Counted from the stretch's first letter, positions 52,145 to 64,000 are shown. The stretch: 64,000 nt of DNA from Anthopleura xanthogrammica (GCA_964019055.1 OZ025206.1:19379578-19443577), one strand, 5' to 3'. The notes: generated by a model from the sequence alone, not told the origin. Translations and numbers: made by a program.

Positions 52145-53128
52145 CAAGCGGTTGCATTTTTTCAGGTGACTAACTTTGTAGAGGTGTTTCACAGCAGTCA
52201 TGTTAATGGACTACTTTGACGATACGGCGGCCATCTTGAATCTGAATTAATGAAAAGGACCGTGTAAGAAATGCCGGGGCATACGTAGGATGTGCCATAA
52301 AGAAAAAACAAATCCTGGCTTTCTCTGGCCCTATTATCTGGCACTATATCATGGTTAAGGTGACTGACTACTTTAGCAAGGAATAATTACAAAATGTTCT
52401 TAGAAAGATATTTTACACAGAATTTAACGCTGATTCCAAAAATGAAAAGAAAAACACGTCCCGAGCTCGTTTTCGAGATAATGAATTTTAAATATGACCA
52501 TGTTGACAAGCTTTCGAAAGAAAAATGACGGAAATCAAGCTTTGCCCACAAAAATTCATAACTCAAAAATTACAAAAGCTCTGGAAGCAATCTTCTCAGA
52601 ACATCTACTTTAAACATCAATTTCGAATATGAACTAAAAATATTTAAAGAAAGTTTTAAAAATAAGCTCAAAATTCAGCATCTTGTTAGGTCAATGAACC
52701 GAAAATCGTACTCAAATGATGACAAAAACGCTTAATTTATAAGTTCTAATAATTACGTTTTCTTCAAACTTTCTCAAAAGATTAATTTTTACCTGTTTTA
52801 GGAAATTCAAAGAAAAACATAGAGTCCCTTGCGAAATTTGGGGGTTTTGTCCTGTTGAAGTTTGAACCTGTATGGTTCCTCAATAAAATGCCGAAGCTTA
52901 GTATGCGGTTTTGCGCGTTTTTTTGTGCGCGCACATCGTGGGATCAAATTGAACGTCTAAAAGTAGTCAGTCACCTTAATTTACGAGCAATTAATTGTTT
53001 TACGTATTATCCGACATTCCTTTTACATCTTGCATCGCAAGGCATTATGGGGCGTCCGGGGGAAGCAAAACGAAACAAAAATGTCGAATGTATAGTTTCG
53101 TTTATTTGTCTTTCTTTCATGTCCATCT

Positions 53129-53441
53129 TACAGCGCGACGCGCCTTACCGTAGCCACCCAACAAACTTTTTTTACAAGTTAGCCAATCAGAAAGCGAGAA
53201 TCTGTAAATTTGCATGTTAACTTGCTTTGTTGTTACCGCAAATATTTGAACTTCGGAGCAAGAACTTGAAGAAAATGCTTAAAAATCTCTATTTCTAAAA
53301 CCAGTTTTGCTCTTTTGGCTTGCTAACACTTAATACTTTCGTAGGCATTCTTTTTCATGTGGAAATTCTTTGCAAGAAGTGATTTATCGTACTTGTACGA
53401 AACTTTGGCAGGGTGGCCACGGTAAGGCGCGTCGCGCTGTA
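53129..53441. mobile_element. MITE with 30 bp ends (TACAGCGCGACGCGCC)
   Basis: TACAGCGCGACGCGCCTTAC with CGTAG.CCACCC is mirrored by GGGTGGCCACGGTAAGGCGC and GTCGCGCTGTA. The TA at each end may be the target duplication. The interior has no transposase. Confidence 0.75.
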
Positions 53442-53829
53442 ATTCATCTCTTTTCAGTTTCTCTTGTGGTGAACGGTTAATGTTAATCGACGCAATTAGT
53501 GAAAATATATTCCATATAAACCCTTATTGGCGGCTCAAAATTGCAATAAGTTATAAGTATGAACAGAATTTTTTTTAATATAAATTCATTATTAATTACT
53601 GACTAATAATGATATAAATAAACTTTATTGGAAGCATTCTACAAAGCCTCAGTCGGTGCTCTTACAATATTAATTCAAAAGTAAACGTAAATAAGCTATA
53701 AAATCAAGATAAGAATATATACAAATATAAAATGGCATTCAAAATGACCAGTTTTGCTAGCTTTCGCTGTGATTGTAAAATGACTCGTGATCATTACATG
53801 ACTTATCTCAACTTACAACCCAGGAATAA

Positions 53830-56255
53830 ACAGTATAGATAGATTACAGCAGTCGACTATGAAGCCTTTGGATTATGATTTCACTATTGACCACGTGTCG
53901 ATCTTCTGAGCCCAGAACGATATCTTAAATTTTGTATAGATGGTTTGGAACCAATCCTAAGAGAATGAAGAAAAAAAAACATAAAGACGACAATATTGGT
54001 TCATGGCAACAAAACAACAACCAAAAAATCCTTCAAACCAAACCTTCCAACCTTTGAGCAGCTCAAACGCACAGCTACCTCATACTAATTGATATGGAAT
54101 TTAGCTGGTAAGACCTATGAGGAGAGGAAAACTGGAGAACCCGAATAAAAACCCTCGAATCAGAATACAAGATATTTTCTAATAACTATAACCAGAATCA
54201 GTCTACTATATATGAAAACCAGCGAGCAGTGGTGAGTTAAGTAGAGTTTATTAAGTATGTTGCTGCCCAGGCTGATATCGAAAGTCGAATACATAATCAT
54301 AGCGCACATGATGAACCATACAAAGGCTGTCCGACTTCCTTCTCAGCACAGCAACCCTGTCTGTCTCCAAGTCCGAGTCAGTCCGCATAATTATTCTATG
54401 TGGGAATCCAAATTGATAAAGAAACATATAATACTATTATATTTGGATTTTCTTCTGACTGGATTAAAAGGACGACGAAAAAAGATCAGGCGGAAATAAT
54501 AACACGTACAGTCCTGTGGTAATGCCGGCAATACTTGTATGTGGATTCTCCCTTGGATTCTCCCTTGACATACATACAGTCAATTGAAAAACCGTCGATC
54601 GGCTCAGGGTAGAAATCACTGAAGCGGTCAGTTGAATTCTTGACTGATTAAATACAGTACGAAAATTCACTGGCAAAATAGTATTTTAATGACTTTTAGT
54701 TTCAAAATTGGGAACATCTGACTGAATATTAGTCATAACGACTTCTGTCTTCCTTTCGCAAAATAAACCAGAAGACATACATTTAAAGGATTGCTGCTTC
54801 TATTATCTTATTACTAAGCAAAAACAACTACTTCAGAGTGAATAATTAGGGGCTACAGCAATTTCTACCCATAGTCGCGGAGGCGGTCAGCGACAACGCT
54901 TTTTTCAAAAGACTGTATAATATATTACAAGCCAAACCAATGAAGAGCGGAAAAAAGACATTTTACAACTTGTCTACCACAGGTAGCCCAGTAATTACAT
55001 CGTGGGGAAATATGGAAGACTTCTACCTACACTACTCTACGCACAATTTGTTTGTATATGCTCGTCTGAGTCTCCCTTACATACATTGATTCAAACTGAA
55101 GTAATAAACTGAATTTCACAAGAGCCAGGAAACTGAAAGACGGCCAGGTGTCAGCGGTGCTAGAGAGGGCCTGCAAAGCATCTAGGGATGGTTGCTTAAC
55201 ATTTACCACAGGTAGTTCACTGTCCCTTTCTTTCACTACAAAACGAGCTAATTAAATGAACACGAAACGGGTAGATTTCAGCAGTGGACTATGAAACCTT
55301 TCTGCATAATGTTTCTCGCCACGTCGACTTTTCTCTGAGATTGAACAATTTTGAACAAACATCATCAAGAGAGCATAAATAAGAGAGGGAAACTTCTTAA
55401 TATTACGCGCGCCATGTGAATTCCCGGTTGGGCTATTTTTAGCATCCAAAGTCGTTTAGTTGTTGTTGTTTTTTTCCCCTTTTTTTTGATGGCGTGGACG
55501 TGTGCGCGCGCGCGCTCAAGAACAACATACTTTTCGTCGATTTTTCTCACTTTTTTTCGACAAAATCTATTAGATAAAGCAAAAAGATCAGGATTAGCTA
55601 TGTTCTGTTCTCTGATAAAACACGACTGAGGCTGTTGAACACTCAAAAAGACGCGAAATTTTTTGTTTTTACTCAAAAATCTTTACATGTTTTCGCTACT
55701 TCCAGGTTTGGATGAAGGACACAAGTTTTGACGCACTTGAATAGGGTGAGGCGAAAATAGACTTTATGCGAATTCTAAAAATAGTCCAACCGGGAATTCA
55801 CATGGCGCACGCGATATTAAGAAGTTTCCCTCTCTTATTTATGCTCTCTTGACATCATTCATTAAGCATTTTCAAGAGAATGACACGTTCTGAAATGAGA
55901 AAACATTACGCCCAAATCGACTGAGGAGCTTTAATATTTTATTTTGTATAATGGTTTTCAATCATTCAAAGAATGAAATGGCAAAAGACATGACAACAAT
56001 ATTATTTGATTCACGGCAACAACAAAAAACAGCGACCAGTGAGCTACCAGTATTGATAGTATTCATTCTATAAGTTGATCTCGAAAGTCGAATGTATAAT
56101 CATAGGGCACATCCTTACCGACTTCCCTCTCAGCACAGCAACCATATCTGTCTCTAGCCCGAATCAGTTCGCATAATTATTTCATGCTGAAATCCAAATT
56201 GATAAAGAAACAGATGTGTAATACAATTATATTTGGACTTTCTGTTGATCGGATT
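53830..56255. repeat. Old direct duplication, period about 1.8 kb
   Basis: 54276-54470 and 56083-56255 are about 80% alike (shared words TCGAAAGTCGAAT, TCAGCACAGCAACC, CCAAATTGATAAAGAAACA). Earlier parts near 53840-53935 and 55262-55350 also match (GACTATGAA.CCTTT). The later copy was then interrupted by the MITE at 55365. Confidence 0.55.
55365..55852. mobile_element. MITE, 488 bp, 78 bp inverted repeats, 5 bp target duplication
   Basis: The ends TCAAGAGAGCATAAATAAGA and TCTTATTTATGCTCTCTTGA begin terminal inverted repeats of about 78 bases with few mismatches. CATCA flanks both sides (55360-55364 and 55853-55857). No ORF that fits a transposase. Confidence 0.85.
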
Positions 56256-57142
56256 ATTACTAGTTAAGGACAATAGTTAAGAGATCATGATGAGGAAGAC
56301 TTAAGAACACGTACAGTCTTTCACTTTAAACCTTATTTAAAGACCACAGAAAAGATTTAAAAGTTCCATTCAGTTGTCGACTTTCGTTAGCTAAATTGAA
56401 ACTCCCCAAGTAAACAAGTTCTCAGACAGAGGAACCATGAATAAGGCAAGTACACGAAGACTTTCCTGCACTGGACATTAGTCATATATAGCTATACACA
56501 TTCCTCAGTTTACTTTCATAGTTTGATTGGTATTTCCTAAGATCTCTCTGTCTTTTTCTCTTCTTTTTTTTTTCTTTTTTCATCCGACATTGGCGACCAT
56601 CTCATTAAGAGAAGTTCACAGAATCTTGAAGCGCGTTACTGATCGTTAAACACGAACACAGTTTTAGGTATTAGGGCTTATTCGGAAAAATGACAAACTT
56701 CTCCCTCTCCTCGGGCGGTCAATTTTGTTTCCAAACAGTTCAGTGTCGAGATTCAATCGTGACGGTATCGTAAAGTTACGCAAGCGCAGTACAGAACTAT
56801 TTCATAGTCAGAAAATGCAGAAAGGAGCTTGCTATATTATATACTCTTTCAATAACATTAGTCATCAAAAAAGCTAGAAAGCTGACACCGGCAAGGATCA
56901 TGGGTAGTACAGTTTAAATGTTTCAAACGCTTGATGGACTTGAGAGTTTTTACCAGTTACATTTTCATATTTCTTGTGAACATCCTCAAGCTGCACTTTA
57001 GCTGACTTGTTGGATATGAAATTTTTCCCATGATCCACAGCAGTTTCGGCTTTGTAGGTTTTTGGTGACTAACTTTATTGAAATAATCATATTCAATTAC
57101 TCATTACACAAAGTAACACTATTATTGTTGTTGCTGTTGTTG

Positions 57143-57188
<46 letters not shown>

Positions 57189-57259
57189 AATTGTTTTCGG
57201 TGTTTTTGCTGCTTGTAAATGTATTAAAAGTTGTAATTTGTTATTTGAATTTAATTCAG

Positions 57260-60200
57260 AACGCTTGTGCTGAATTGTCGACATCCAGGGACTACCGAGA
57301 TAAAGATTTCACTGATACAATGGACGATCCGACAACCAGAATTCGTATAAGGACTGTATCTCAAATAGGTCATGATCGTGGTCACTTTCTTAAGTTCCAA
57401 AACGATACCTTGATTTCTACTGCAAGTTATGATGAAGGTAAGATATACAACAAATATGTTTGCCTCAGTGACTGTTCTCAGATATTTTTCGCATGCTTCT
57501 TTGCCTGTTTGCCTGTTTGCCTGTTTGCCTGTTTGCCTGTTTGCCTGTTTGCCTGTTTGCCTGTTTGCCTGTTTGCCTGTTTGCCTGTTTGCCTGTTTGC
57601 CTGTTTGCCTGTTTGCCTGTTTGCCTGTTTGCCTGTTTGCCTGTTTGCCTGTTTGCCTGTTTGCCTGTTTGCCTGTTTGCCTGTTTGCCTGTTTGCCTGT
57701 TTGCCTGTTTGCCTGTTTGCCTGTTTGCCTGTTTGCCTGTTTGCCTGTTTGCCTGTTTGCCTGTTTGCCTGTTTGCCTGTTTGCCTGTTTGCCTGTTTGC
57801 CTGTTTGCCTGTTTGCCTGTTTGCCTGTTTGCCTGTTTGCCTGTTTGCCTGTTTGCCTGTTGCTGCTTTCTTATTTGTTTTTGTTAATTTGATTTCCATT
57901 TGTCAACAACCGAACAATTCTTTTAATCATTTACAGCCATTCTCAGACACACGCGCACTCTTGCGAATTTTTCTGTCGCGACAAGTTGGTTTTTGGTGGA
58001 CGTCAATCAAAATCGTTGCCATAGCACTGTCGGAAAACACAAAGCTACAAAGGCATGTGCGTATGGAATGTCATGGAAACGCTTTGATTGACGTCCACCA
58101 AACCCTACTTTGTCGCGACAGAAAAAATCGCAACCGTGCGCGTGTGTCTGAGAATGGCTGTAAAATTGTCTCATTTTTCTTTTATTTGTTTACTATGATT
58201 CAGCTGACATCAGAATTCAAGCCGAGGCATTAGATGACTACAAACTTTGGGTCATCTCTAGCTCTGACACCACAACCAAAGCCCTGAAATTGAAGTTCAA
58301 AGACGACGATTCATATTGCTTCACTGTTGAGGTAATAACTTACTATAGTAGATTACCTATTACTTTGAAAAATCTTGGCAAGTAAGTGTTGCTTGACATG
58401 ACGTCATACTCGCTTCTTTTTGGCTGAAGCATTCAAATCCCAAATTGTCTACCTATCTCATATGATTTGTGATACGGTAATTGAATGATATCCTACCTTA
58501 AGGCACGATTACACGAAGTAATTTTCTCTGCAACTTGCGACACAAGTTGCAAGAGGGTTTACACGGTGCAACGGAGACGCAATCGTTGCCGAAAGTAGAA
58601 ACGAATTCTACTTTTCGCAACGATTGCTGCAACTTGTCTCGCAAGATTTTTCAAATTCCACTGTAGGTTACACGCCGCAATGCTCCATGCAACTTGTGTC
58701 GCTACGCCGTTGCAACACAAGTCGCAGAGAAAATTGCTCCGTGTAATCGCGCTTTTAGTAGAAATGGTTTTGGACAAATAGCCAAAACATCGAAAGAATC
58801 AAATGTGAATGTTTCGACTGTGAAAAACGCAAAGTACATTTTGCGTGATAAAATAAATAAATCGTTTTTCTTATAGTGGGAAACAAATTCAGTAAATGAA
58901 TACTGGTTTCCAATTCGGCCCACTGTTACTCACACACACTACCACTACATTGTATGTTCTATGCATACTCACATGTTGACATTTTTGATCGTCATGTTTC
59001 CGTGGTCAAGCCTAGTATTGGCCGTAGTCGCAAAGCTTTAACCCGTATTGGTGGCTCAAAATCGCAATTAGGTTTGTATCGCGATTTTCCTATTACACCC
59101 TAATTCTGAGCCGAAAATACGGGTTCCGACAAAACGCTCACTAGGCGAGCGCAACTTGTTTGTGACTCACCAGACAAACTCCAAGACGAGAACGAATATC
59201 TGCAGAGTGTATTCGCCAAGAGCAAATACAGCGCCGAATTCGTTAAACGGAACACCCACAACAACAAATCTACGAACAAACTTACTGACAAAACTACGCA
59301 TTGCCAGAAATATCGGACTTGGTCAGCGGTGTTATGCATGAATGATAAAAAAATGCTGTTGTAGTAAAAAGAACAACTAACATGATCTTAAAATTATTTT
59401 GACTTTGATTTCGACGATTTTGTACCCGAGTCTCGCCATCTTTATAGACGATGTATGGAATATAGAGCTTCCAAAGGTAAGCAGCTAGGGAAGCAAGACA
59501 ATTTCGATTCAATCTTAGATTCCACTTCAATTTAGTAGCATTTTGGGTAGGTTATTAATATCGAGGTAGAGCTAGAGCTAATATAACTCCTATTTCCTGC
59601 AAGACAGGAAAGTTTTATATTCTCCGTACATTTTCTATAAGACTCGGCGGCCATTTTGAAACTCGAAGTACACCATTGCGCATGTGCATGGAGGCTCATG
59701 TCCGATATTTCTGGCAATGGATTACTGCCACCATACCCTACATCAAAGGCACCTCGGAGACTATAGCACGAATTCGGCTACAACCTTACAACATTTGTGC
59801 TGCTCACAAACCTGTTGCGACCCTACGACGCTTGTTAACCAACGTTAAAGACAAAGACCCACCACTTGACAGACAAGGAGCTGTTTACAAAATAGCTTGC
59901 ACTGACTGTGACGCTACCTACATTGGCGAGACAGGGAGGAACTTAAACACTAGACTTACTGAACACAAACGCGCAAATGAAAACGGTAACCCCAACAACC
60001 ACATCGCTGTACATCACAAAAATACTGGACATACTATTGACTGGGACTCTGCTACATGCATTGCATACTGCACTAACTACCGTTGGTTCACCAACGTATA
60101 ATTATTAGACTGAACAAGAACCGCTTAACCGCAGCCAACCTCTACCGGCACCCTAACAAAGACTCATCCATGACCTAAAACAGACCGACGACGCTACTGA

Positions 60201-60818
60201 AGAACAATAGACTATCACTTTGTGATAACACTTACGTTACCTAAGAACAGAAGACTACTACTTGTGAATATACCGACGCGACTATACGCAATACCGACTA
60301 ATTACTGTTTACGTTACGACCGCACCACCAGTGCTATAAATACCATCTACTGTCTTTCATTCACCACTATACTCTGAAGATGACTTCCGCTCAGGTAGTC
60401 GAAACGTCAGTCACCACAAACAACAGTCTTTCTCAAGACTACACTCACCCGGACGATCACATTACTCATTCCAATACGGGTTGATATTGACGGCTCTCCC
60501 GATGAAACTTATTTGAGAATCGCAATACTAAAACATTATTTTTTCCCCTTTTGCTCAAAGGACAACCCCAAGATTGCAAGCCTTAACAGGTCAAGCGATG
60601 CCATAGCTGAATTAAGTGATTTTTTGTTCAAACAATTCCCCATACGAGGAAAATGTCACTTTTACCTGGTTTCGTATACAAAAACCAATGATGGGAAATC
60701 ACTGCTGTTAGCTGTTGATGAGCAAGGCCACTTACGAATGGATAACCCTCCACGTGTGGACGAAAACGATCCTAATTCCGTGACTAGTGATGATAAGAAC
60801 TTATTCATTTTTATTTAA
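57260..60818 (+). CDS. Uncharacterised protein, possible IL-1/IL-18-like beta-trefoil (192+ aa)
   Basis: Exons 57260-57437, 58204-58331, 58877-58951 and 60561-60818 join in frame and end in TAA. The first in-frame ATG is at 57320 (192 residues), but 57260 follows a good acceptor (TTTAATTCAG), so a further 5' exon may exist. I do not recognise the sequence. It is rich in predicted beta strands (RIRTVSQ, HFLKFQND, DIRIQAEAL, YKLWVISSS, ALKLKFK, CFTVEW, SDFLFKQ, LFIFI). The pair CHFYLVSYTKTNDG then KSLLLAVDEQGHLRM resembles the IL-1 family signature region, in which a strand F-x-S-x-x-Y is followed by G-x-F/Y-L and a closing strand F-x-F. There is no signal peptide, as in IL-1 and IL-18. The gene structure is good; the family assignment is only a hypothesis, and another beta-trefoil or an unrelated beta fold is possible. 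Confidence 0.62.
57503..57860. repeat. GCCTGTTT octanucleotide array (about 45 copies)
   Basis: An essentially perfect eight-base array in intron 1 of the unknown gene. Because three units are 24 bases and contain no stop, all plus frames give long CLPVCLFA-type ORFs and the minus strand gives QTGKQANR; these are not genes. Confidence 0.97.
57931..58163. mobile_element. MITE with TTACAGCCATTCTCAGACAC ends
   Basis: TTACAGCCATTCTCAGACAC is mirrored by GTGTCTGAGAATGGCTGTAA; the arms continue through TGTCGCGACA and TGGTGGACGTCAATCAAA. It is in intron 1 of the unknown gene, 40 bases before exon 2. Confidence 0.85.
58499..58757. mobile_element. MITE, TCTCTGCAACTTG family, copy 2
   Basis: Ends GCACGATTACACG and CGTGTAATCGCGC; inner arms AATTTTCTCTGCAACTTG and CGCAGAGAAAATTGCTC. 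A central hairpin is built on CAACGATTGC. It is the same family as 44265-44516. Confidence 0.7.
59100..60480 (+). mobile_element. Penelope-like element fragment with GIY-YIG domain
   Basis: Two coding pieces read in the plus direction. The first (about 59160-59298) encodes CDSPDKLQDENEYLQSVFAK and FVKRNTH, like the end of a Penelope reverse transcriptase. The second (about 59720-60100) encodes IPYIKGTSETIARIR, LLTNVKDKD, then the GIY-YIG core AVYKIACTDCDATYIGETGR with LNTRLTEHKRA and NHIAVHH. A frame break after NYRWFTNV ends the ORF at 60101, and similar residues continue briefly. The reverse transcriptase body is missing, so this is a 5'-truncated, dead copy lying in the last intron of the unknown gene. 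An inverted-repeat element splits it. Confidence 0.72.
59299..59719. mobile_element. Inverted-repeat insertion inside the Penelope-like fragment
   Basis: CATTGCCAGAAATATCGGAC at 59299 and its exact complement ending at 59719 bracket about 420 bases that interrupt the Penelope coding sequence between KLTDKTT and ITATIPYIKG. No transposase inside. It must be younger than the Penelope-like insertion. Confidence 0.65.
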
Positions 60819-63800
60819 AAACCTAGAGACAAGTGAAACGCCTTATTTTTATCTTTATAATCCTTTTTTGTTTTGACGGTTATTTAGAGCACCCATGATA
60901 ACGGAGGAAATGTTTATCAACCAGGTTAAATATTACGATCGTAATTGATACAAGATTTGTCGGTAATAGTTTTTAAAGATATTCTTGAAATTTTCAATTT
61001 GGTCGAGGCAAATTATAAATAGCGACTACGTTTACCAACCGAAATTTCCGGGTTTTTTCCGCAAATGGCAAACACCCTATATTACCTTTGGCCGACTATT
61101 CTAGATGGTGTGGACCAGGGGGAAGTGTGTTCATTATTTCGGTTGTTCATCCCCCTCCCCCACCCCTGCACCCAACACTATACACTACGCATTTTGATTC
61201 GCATTTATTAAAAACGCTTTGAAATCGATTTTTTATATGTGGTCATATGATAAAATGCTTATTGACTGAGTTAAGGTCGGTCCGAACGGGAAAATATTTG
61301 GCTCTCGGTCCTTGGCACGGAACTCGCTGCGCTCGTTCCGTACTTCAGGACCTCGAGCCAAATATTTTCCCGTTCGGACCTCCCACTCAGTCAATAAGTA
61401 CATAATATAGGCTTCCGTCTCAGCCTGTAAACTCAGCCTGTAAACACCTTTCGCTTTATTAACTCCGCATTTTGACATATCAGCAGCAAATAAAAACGCA
61501 GTCATAGTTAACTGACACACCCCTCTTATAATATGATTATAATTTTTTTCTTTCGTTATTTATTTATTTTTTTTGTTGTCTATTATTACACCACACGTGC
61601 ATGGAAAGTGAAATTCCTGACGCATGCCGCGGCGGGAAAAAAACAACAATAAGTTCTTGTTACTTGAAAAGACTTGAAAAAAACACCCTTGTTTGTCTTC
61701 AGTCCATCGAGTCAGTAAAGCTAAAAACACCCAATGGCTAGTTGCAAGGTATGTATATTTATTAACTGTTTTTTTCCTTATCTTTGTGCCGGCTTTATGC
61801 TCCTGTTACGAAGTAAATAACTTGAACGAGATTTGAACTAGGAAGATATAGAACTGAAGAGTTTTGGTACTAGCACTCATCAGTGCTGAATCGAAACACT
61901 TTGGTCATCTGCCGAAGGCCATTTTACACTTAGCTAGATTTAATGCAACATTTGTGGGGGATTTATGCGTCTACAAAACTTGTCTCTACTCAGTACACGT
62001 GCGATGGATAGTTTTTACATTAACCTCAGAAATGCCCGCTCATATCATCACAAAAATCGCCTGTACCAAAAGGGTCTCAAGAATCGATGTTTCATCAATA
62101 TTTATGATCTTACTGCAACAACAATTCGAGCCAGGGCTTTCGTTTTAGCTGATAGTTCATTAATTAACCTAAGTTTTTGCTTAAACAATGTTCGCCATAC
62201 GATGAGTTAAATATTATTTTACATGTCAAATTGTGGTCCACTTGAATAAACTGTACCACAACAGATCAGTTTCGATCGCGACCATTTGTCAGTTAGGTAT
62301 AGGAACTCGGTATAGATTAAAATTTGACTGCAACGTAATGAAAAAAATATTAAGGTCGTTCAAATTATTATTCTTATTCTTATTTTTCCTGTAGTTCTTT
62401 CAGCAATTTAATGAAATTTAATTTAATTCGGAATATGGGAACAGTTTACACCAAATTTAACTCGCAGCCAGAAAAATATAGTAAAACTCACTAAAAAAAA
62501 CGCTACAGCCACATATTGGTAACATAAATACCAAAATACTGTAGAATTCTGGTCGTTTTTTTCATTGAACATATCTAGCTTGGATATCTATTCGAAAAAT
62601 AAGTAATCCCCGTATATTTACTGTAGAAGGGCTTGGGCTACTTCAGTCAAACTAACCGTCGATAAATATTTCATATTGCAGTTACAAGTCTTAATAAGAA
62701 GACGTTTTGTATAATTTGACTATAAAATACTAGTACTATATAACATGGTTAAAAAAACCATCAAAATATTTACTTAGTCATCGATCTAAGGAAGTTGTAC
62801 TGAGTATCTAAAGTTAAACTTTTCGATATATATTCAATACCAGTACAGATGAATGTACATTCTAAAATCTTTACTTGTTAGATTTGAAATGTTTTCCATG
62901 ATTTTCTCCGGTCTCAACTTTGCAGTCTTTGGAATTTGCTTGATGGCAAACGCTTTCTAAAATTAGTATCTACTGAAAATATTTTAACATTGAGTCACGC
63001 ATAAGGCAATACAGCCAATAGGATTTAAGGATACGTGGAGTTTAGCACTTTCAAGAATGTCTGTCTGTCGAGGCTGTTTCATCATAGCAAGTTTAATAGA
63101 GAAACGTTACTTAACATCTACATCCCTCGGATATACTGAGTGTTACCCGGCTTATTTTTTGCACATACTCTCATTATCCGTAATTTTGCTCGGGTGATCT
63201 TTCAGTTTTCTTGATGACCCAAAAGTTATTAACCATGATTAGCATGGTTATTGTCGTGTTACAACACCGAAGCTGAAACCGAAACATGTTCTGGGAAATG
63301 GCATAATTATATATTTAAACAATATTAGACCCGCAGCTACAGTAAAATTCAAAATGTGTTGATACATTACCCCTTTAATGCTCCCAAAATTGGCTGCGTG
63401 AAATGACTGATGTCGACTGTACGCTTCCCCTCCCCTCCCCTCCCCTCCCCTCCCCTTGCAATGTTGTCTAAATGGCCAAAGTTTGGTACCATGAGCTAGC
63501 CACATTCCCAAGAAATAACACTGAATGGAGTAGGGGGGGCTTCCATCTATATACGATTTTTAAAGCGATTTATCTTACACTGTATGCTTACTTTTTCCAA
63601 CATTGTTGGGCAGTGTATCAACACTTTTGATTTTTACTGTAGCCTCCTACGCAGACGCTCTTAGGGTCGTCGCATCACGAGAGAAAAGTTGCGTGACAAC
63701 GTGACGACCCTAAGAAAGTCTACGAAAGAGGCTAACCCTCAGCCCGAATGGTCTACGAGTCAATAGCCCATTCGGCATTCGGTCTCATGTGCTATTGACT

Positions 63801-63944
63801 CGTAGATCAGCCTTTTTCGCTACTAGTTGTCTATCACTAATAGACCACTAGTAGCTCAGCCAATCAGAGCGCAGGATGTGTGATAAACCATTAGTAGGTG
63901 TACAATAATACGATTTATTCATTGCGCTACGCAGTCGATATAAA
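60819..63944. other. Gene-free right end with repeats
   Basis: I see no supported gene. It contains a MITE (61257-61401), a CCCCT run (63427-63457), an inverted repeat built on CTTAGGGTCGTCGC and GCGACGACCCTAAG-type arms (about 63658-63716), and a second on CTACGAGTCAATAGC (63750-63810). A small ORF at 61965-62210 has no recognisable family. Confidence 0.45.
61257..61401. mobile_element. Hairpin MITE (145 bp)
   Basis: TGCTTATTGACTGAG, GGTC..TCCGAACGGGAAAA and TATTTGGCTC on the left are mirrored by GAGCCAAATATTTTCCCG, TTCGGACC and CTCAGTCAATAAGTA on the right, with the centre at GCTGCGCTCG. It can fold almost end to end. Confidence 0.8.
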
Positions 63945-64000
63945 ATGCCGAAAACGTATTCAGAGTATCTGCGTTTGAGAGCAGGTTGCAGCTTGAGAAG
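63945..64000 (+). CDS. Start of an ORF cut by the window edge
   Basis: An ATG at 63945 opens MPKTYSEYLRLRAGC and runs off the end after 18 codons. It lies just after AT-rich DNA and inverted repeats, which would fit the N-terminus of a transposon protein, but there is too little sequence to assign. Confidence 0.25.
   Translation, partial: MPKTYSEYLRLRAGCSLR

Larger units (their letters stand above)
51487..57259. other. Gene-free region with repeats
   Basis: I see no supported gene over 5.8 kb. It holds a tRNA-like SINE head at about 51655-51705 (TAGCTCAGCGATAGAGC), three MITEs (51969, 53129, 55365), an old direct duplication (53830-54480 and 55260-56255) and an ATT run at 57142-57187. Confidence 0.55.

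Noticed and set aside
57493..58233. ORFs of CLPVCLFA repeats
   Set aside because: They are frames of the octanucleotide array; only the flanking exons of the unknown gene are kept.

Overview
This is nuclear DNA from an animal, most likely an anthozoan cnidarian (coral or sea anemone). It is AT-rich, its genes are split into many short exons with GT-AG introns (two introns look GC-AG), and it is full of small inverted-repeat transposons, tRNA-derived SINEs, microsatellites, a Penelope-like fragment and a Kolobok-type transposon. The species call is inference from gene and repeat content. All gene models were built by hand: I translated, found splice sites, and required every junction to keep the reading frame. 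Layout, left to right: (1) 1-3237: apparent 3' end of a tandem paralog (last intron and last exon) of the gene at 6279-10996, its intron interrupted by a 1.8 kb TAA-flanked insertion. (2) 3238-4510: duplicated debris, with two exons copied from the NACHT-WD40 gene and a decayed copy of the CARD gene's exon 2. (3) 6279-10996 (+): a 560-residue protein with an unusual order, CARD, long coiled coil, F5/8C (discoidin-like) domain. (4) 14444-33774 (-): a complete 22-exon, 1709-residue NWD1-like gene (DUF4062, NACHT, WD40); one intron holds a 2.9 kb Kolobok-type transposon that carries a THAP protein and a second protein resembling the C-terminal domain of P2X7 receptors. (5) 33775-34365: a 591 bp shared upstream region between two divergent genes. 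(6) 34366-51486 (+): a complete 23-exon, 1009-residue TBC1D5 (Rab7 GAP, retromer and autophagy regulator). (7) 51487-57259: gene-free DNA with MITEs and an old tandem duplication. (8) 57260-60818 (+): a four-exon unknown gene whose strand pattern resembles an IL-1/IL-18-type beta-trefoil; a Penelope-like GIY-YIG fragment lies in its last intron. (9) 60819-64000: repeats and an ORF start at the edge. A CARD adaptor or sensor, a NACHT-WD40 STAND ATPase and a possible beta-trefoil cytokine within 55 kb suggest an innate-immune neighbourhood. That link is inference: only the domain content is visible. TBC1D5 in the middle is a conserved endosomal gene and may simply be a neighbour.
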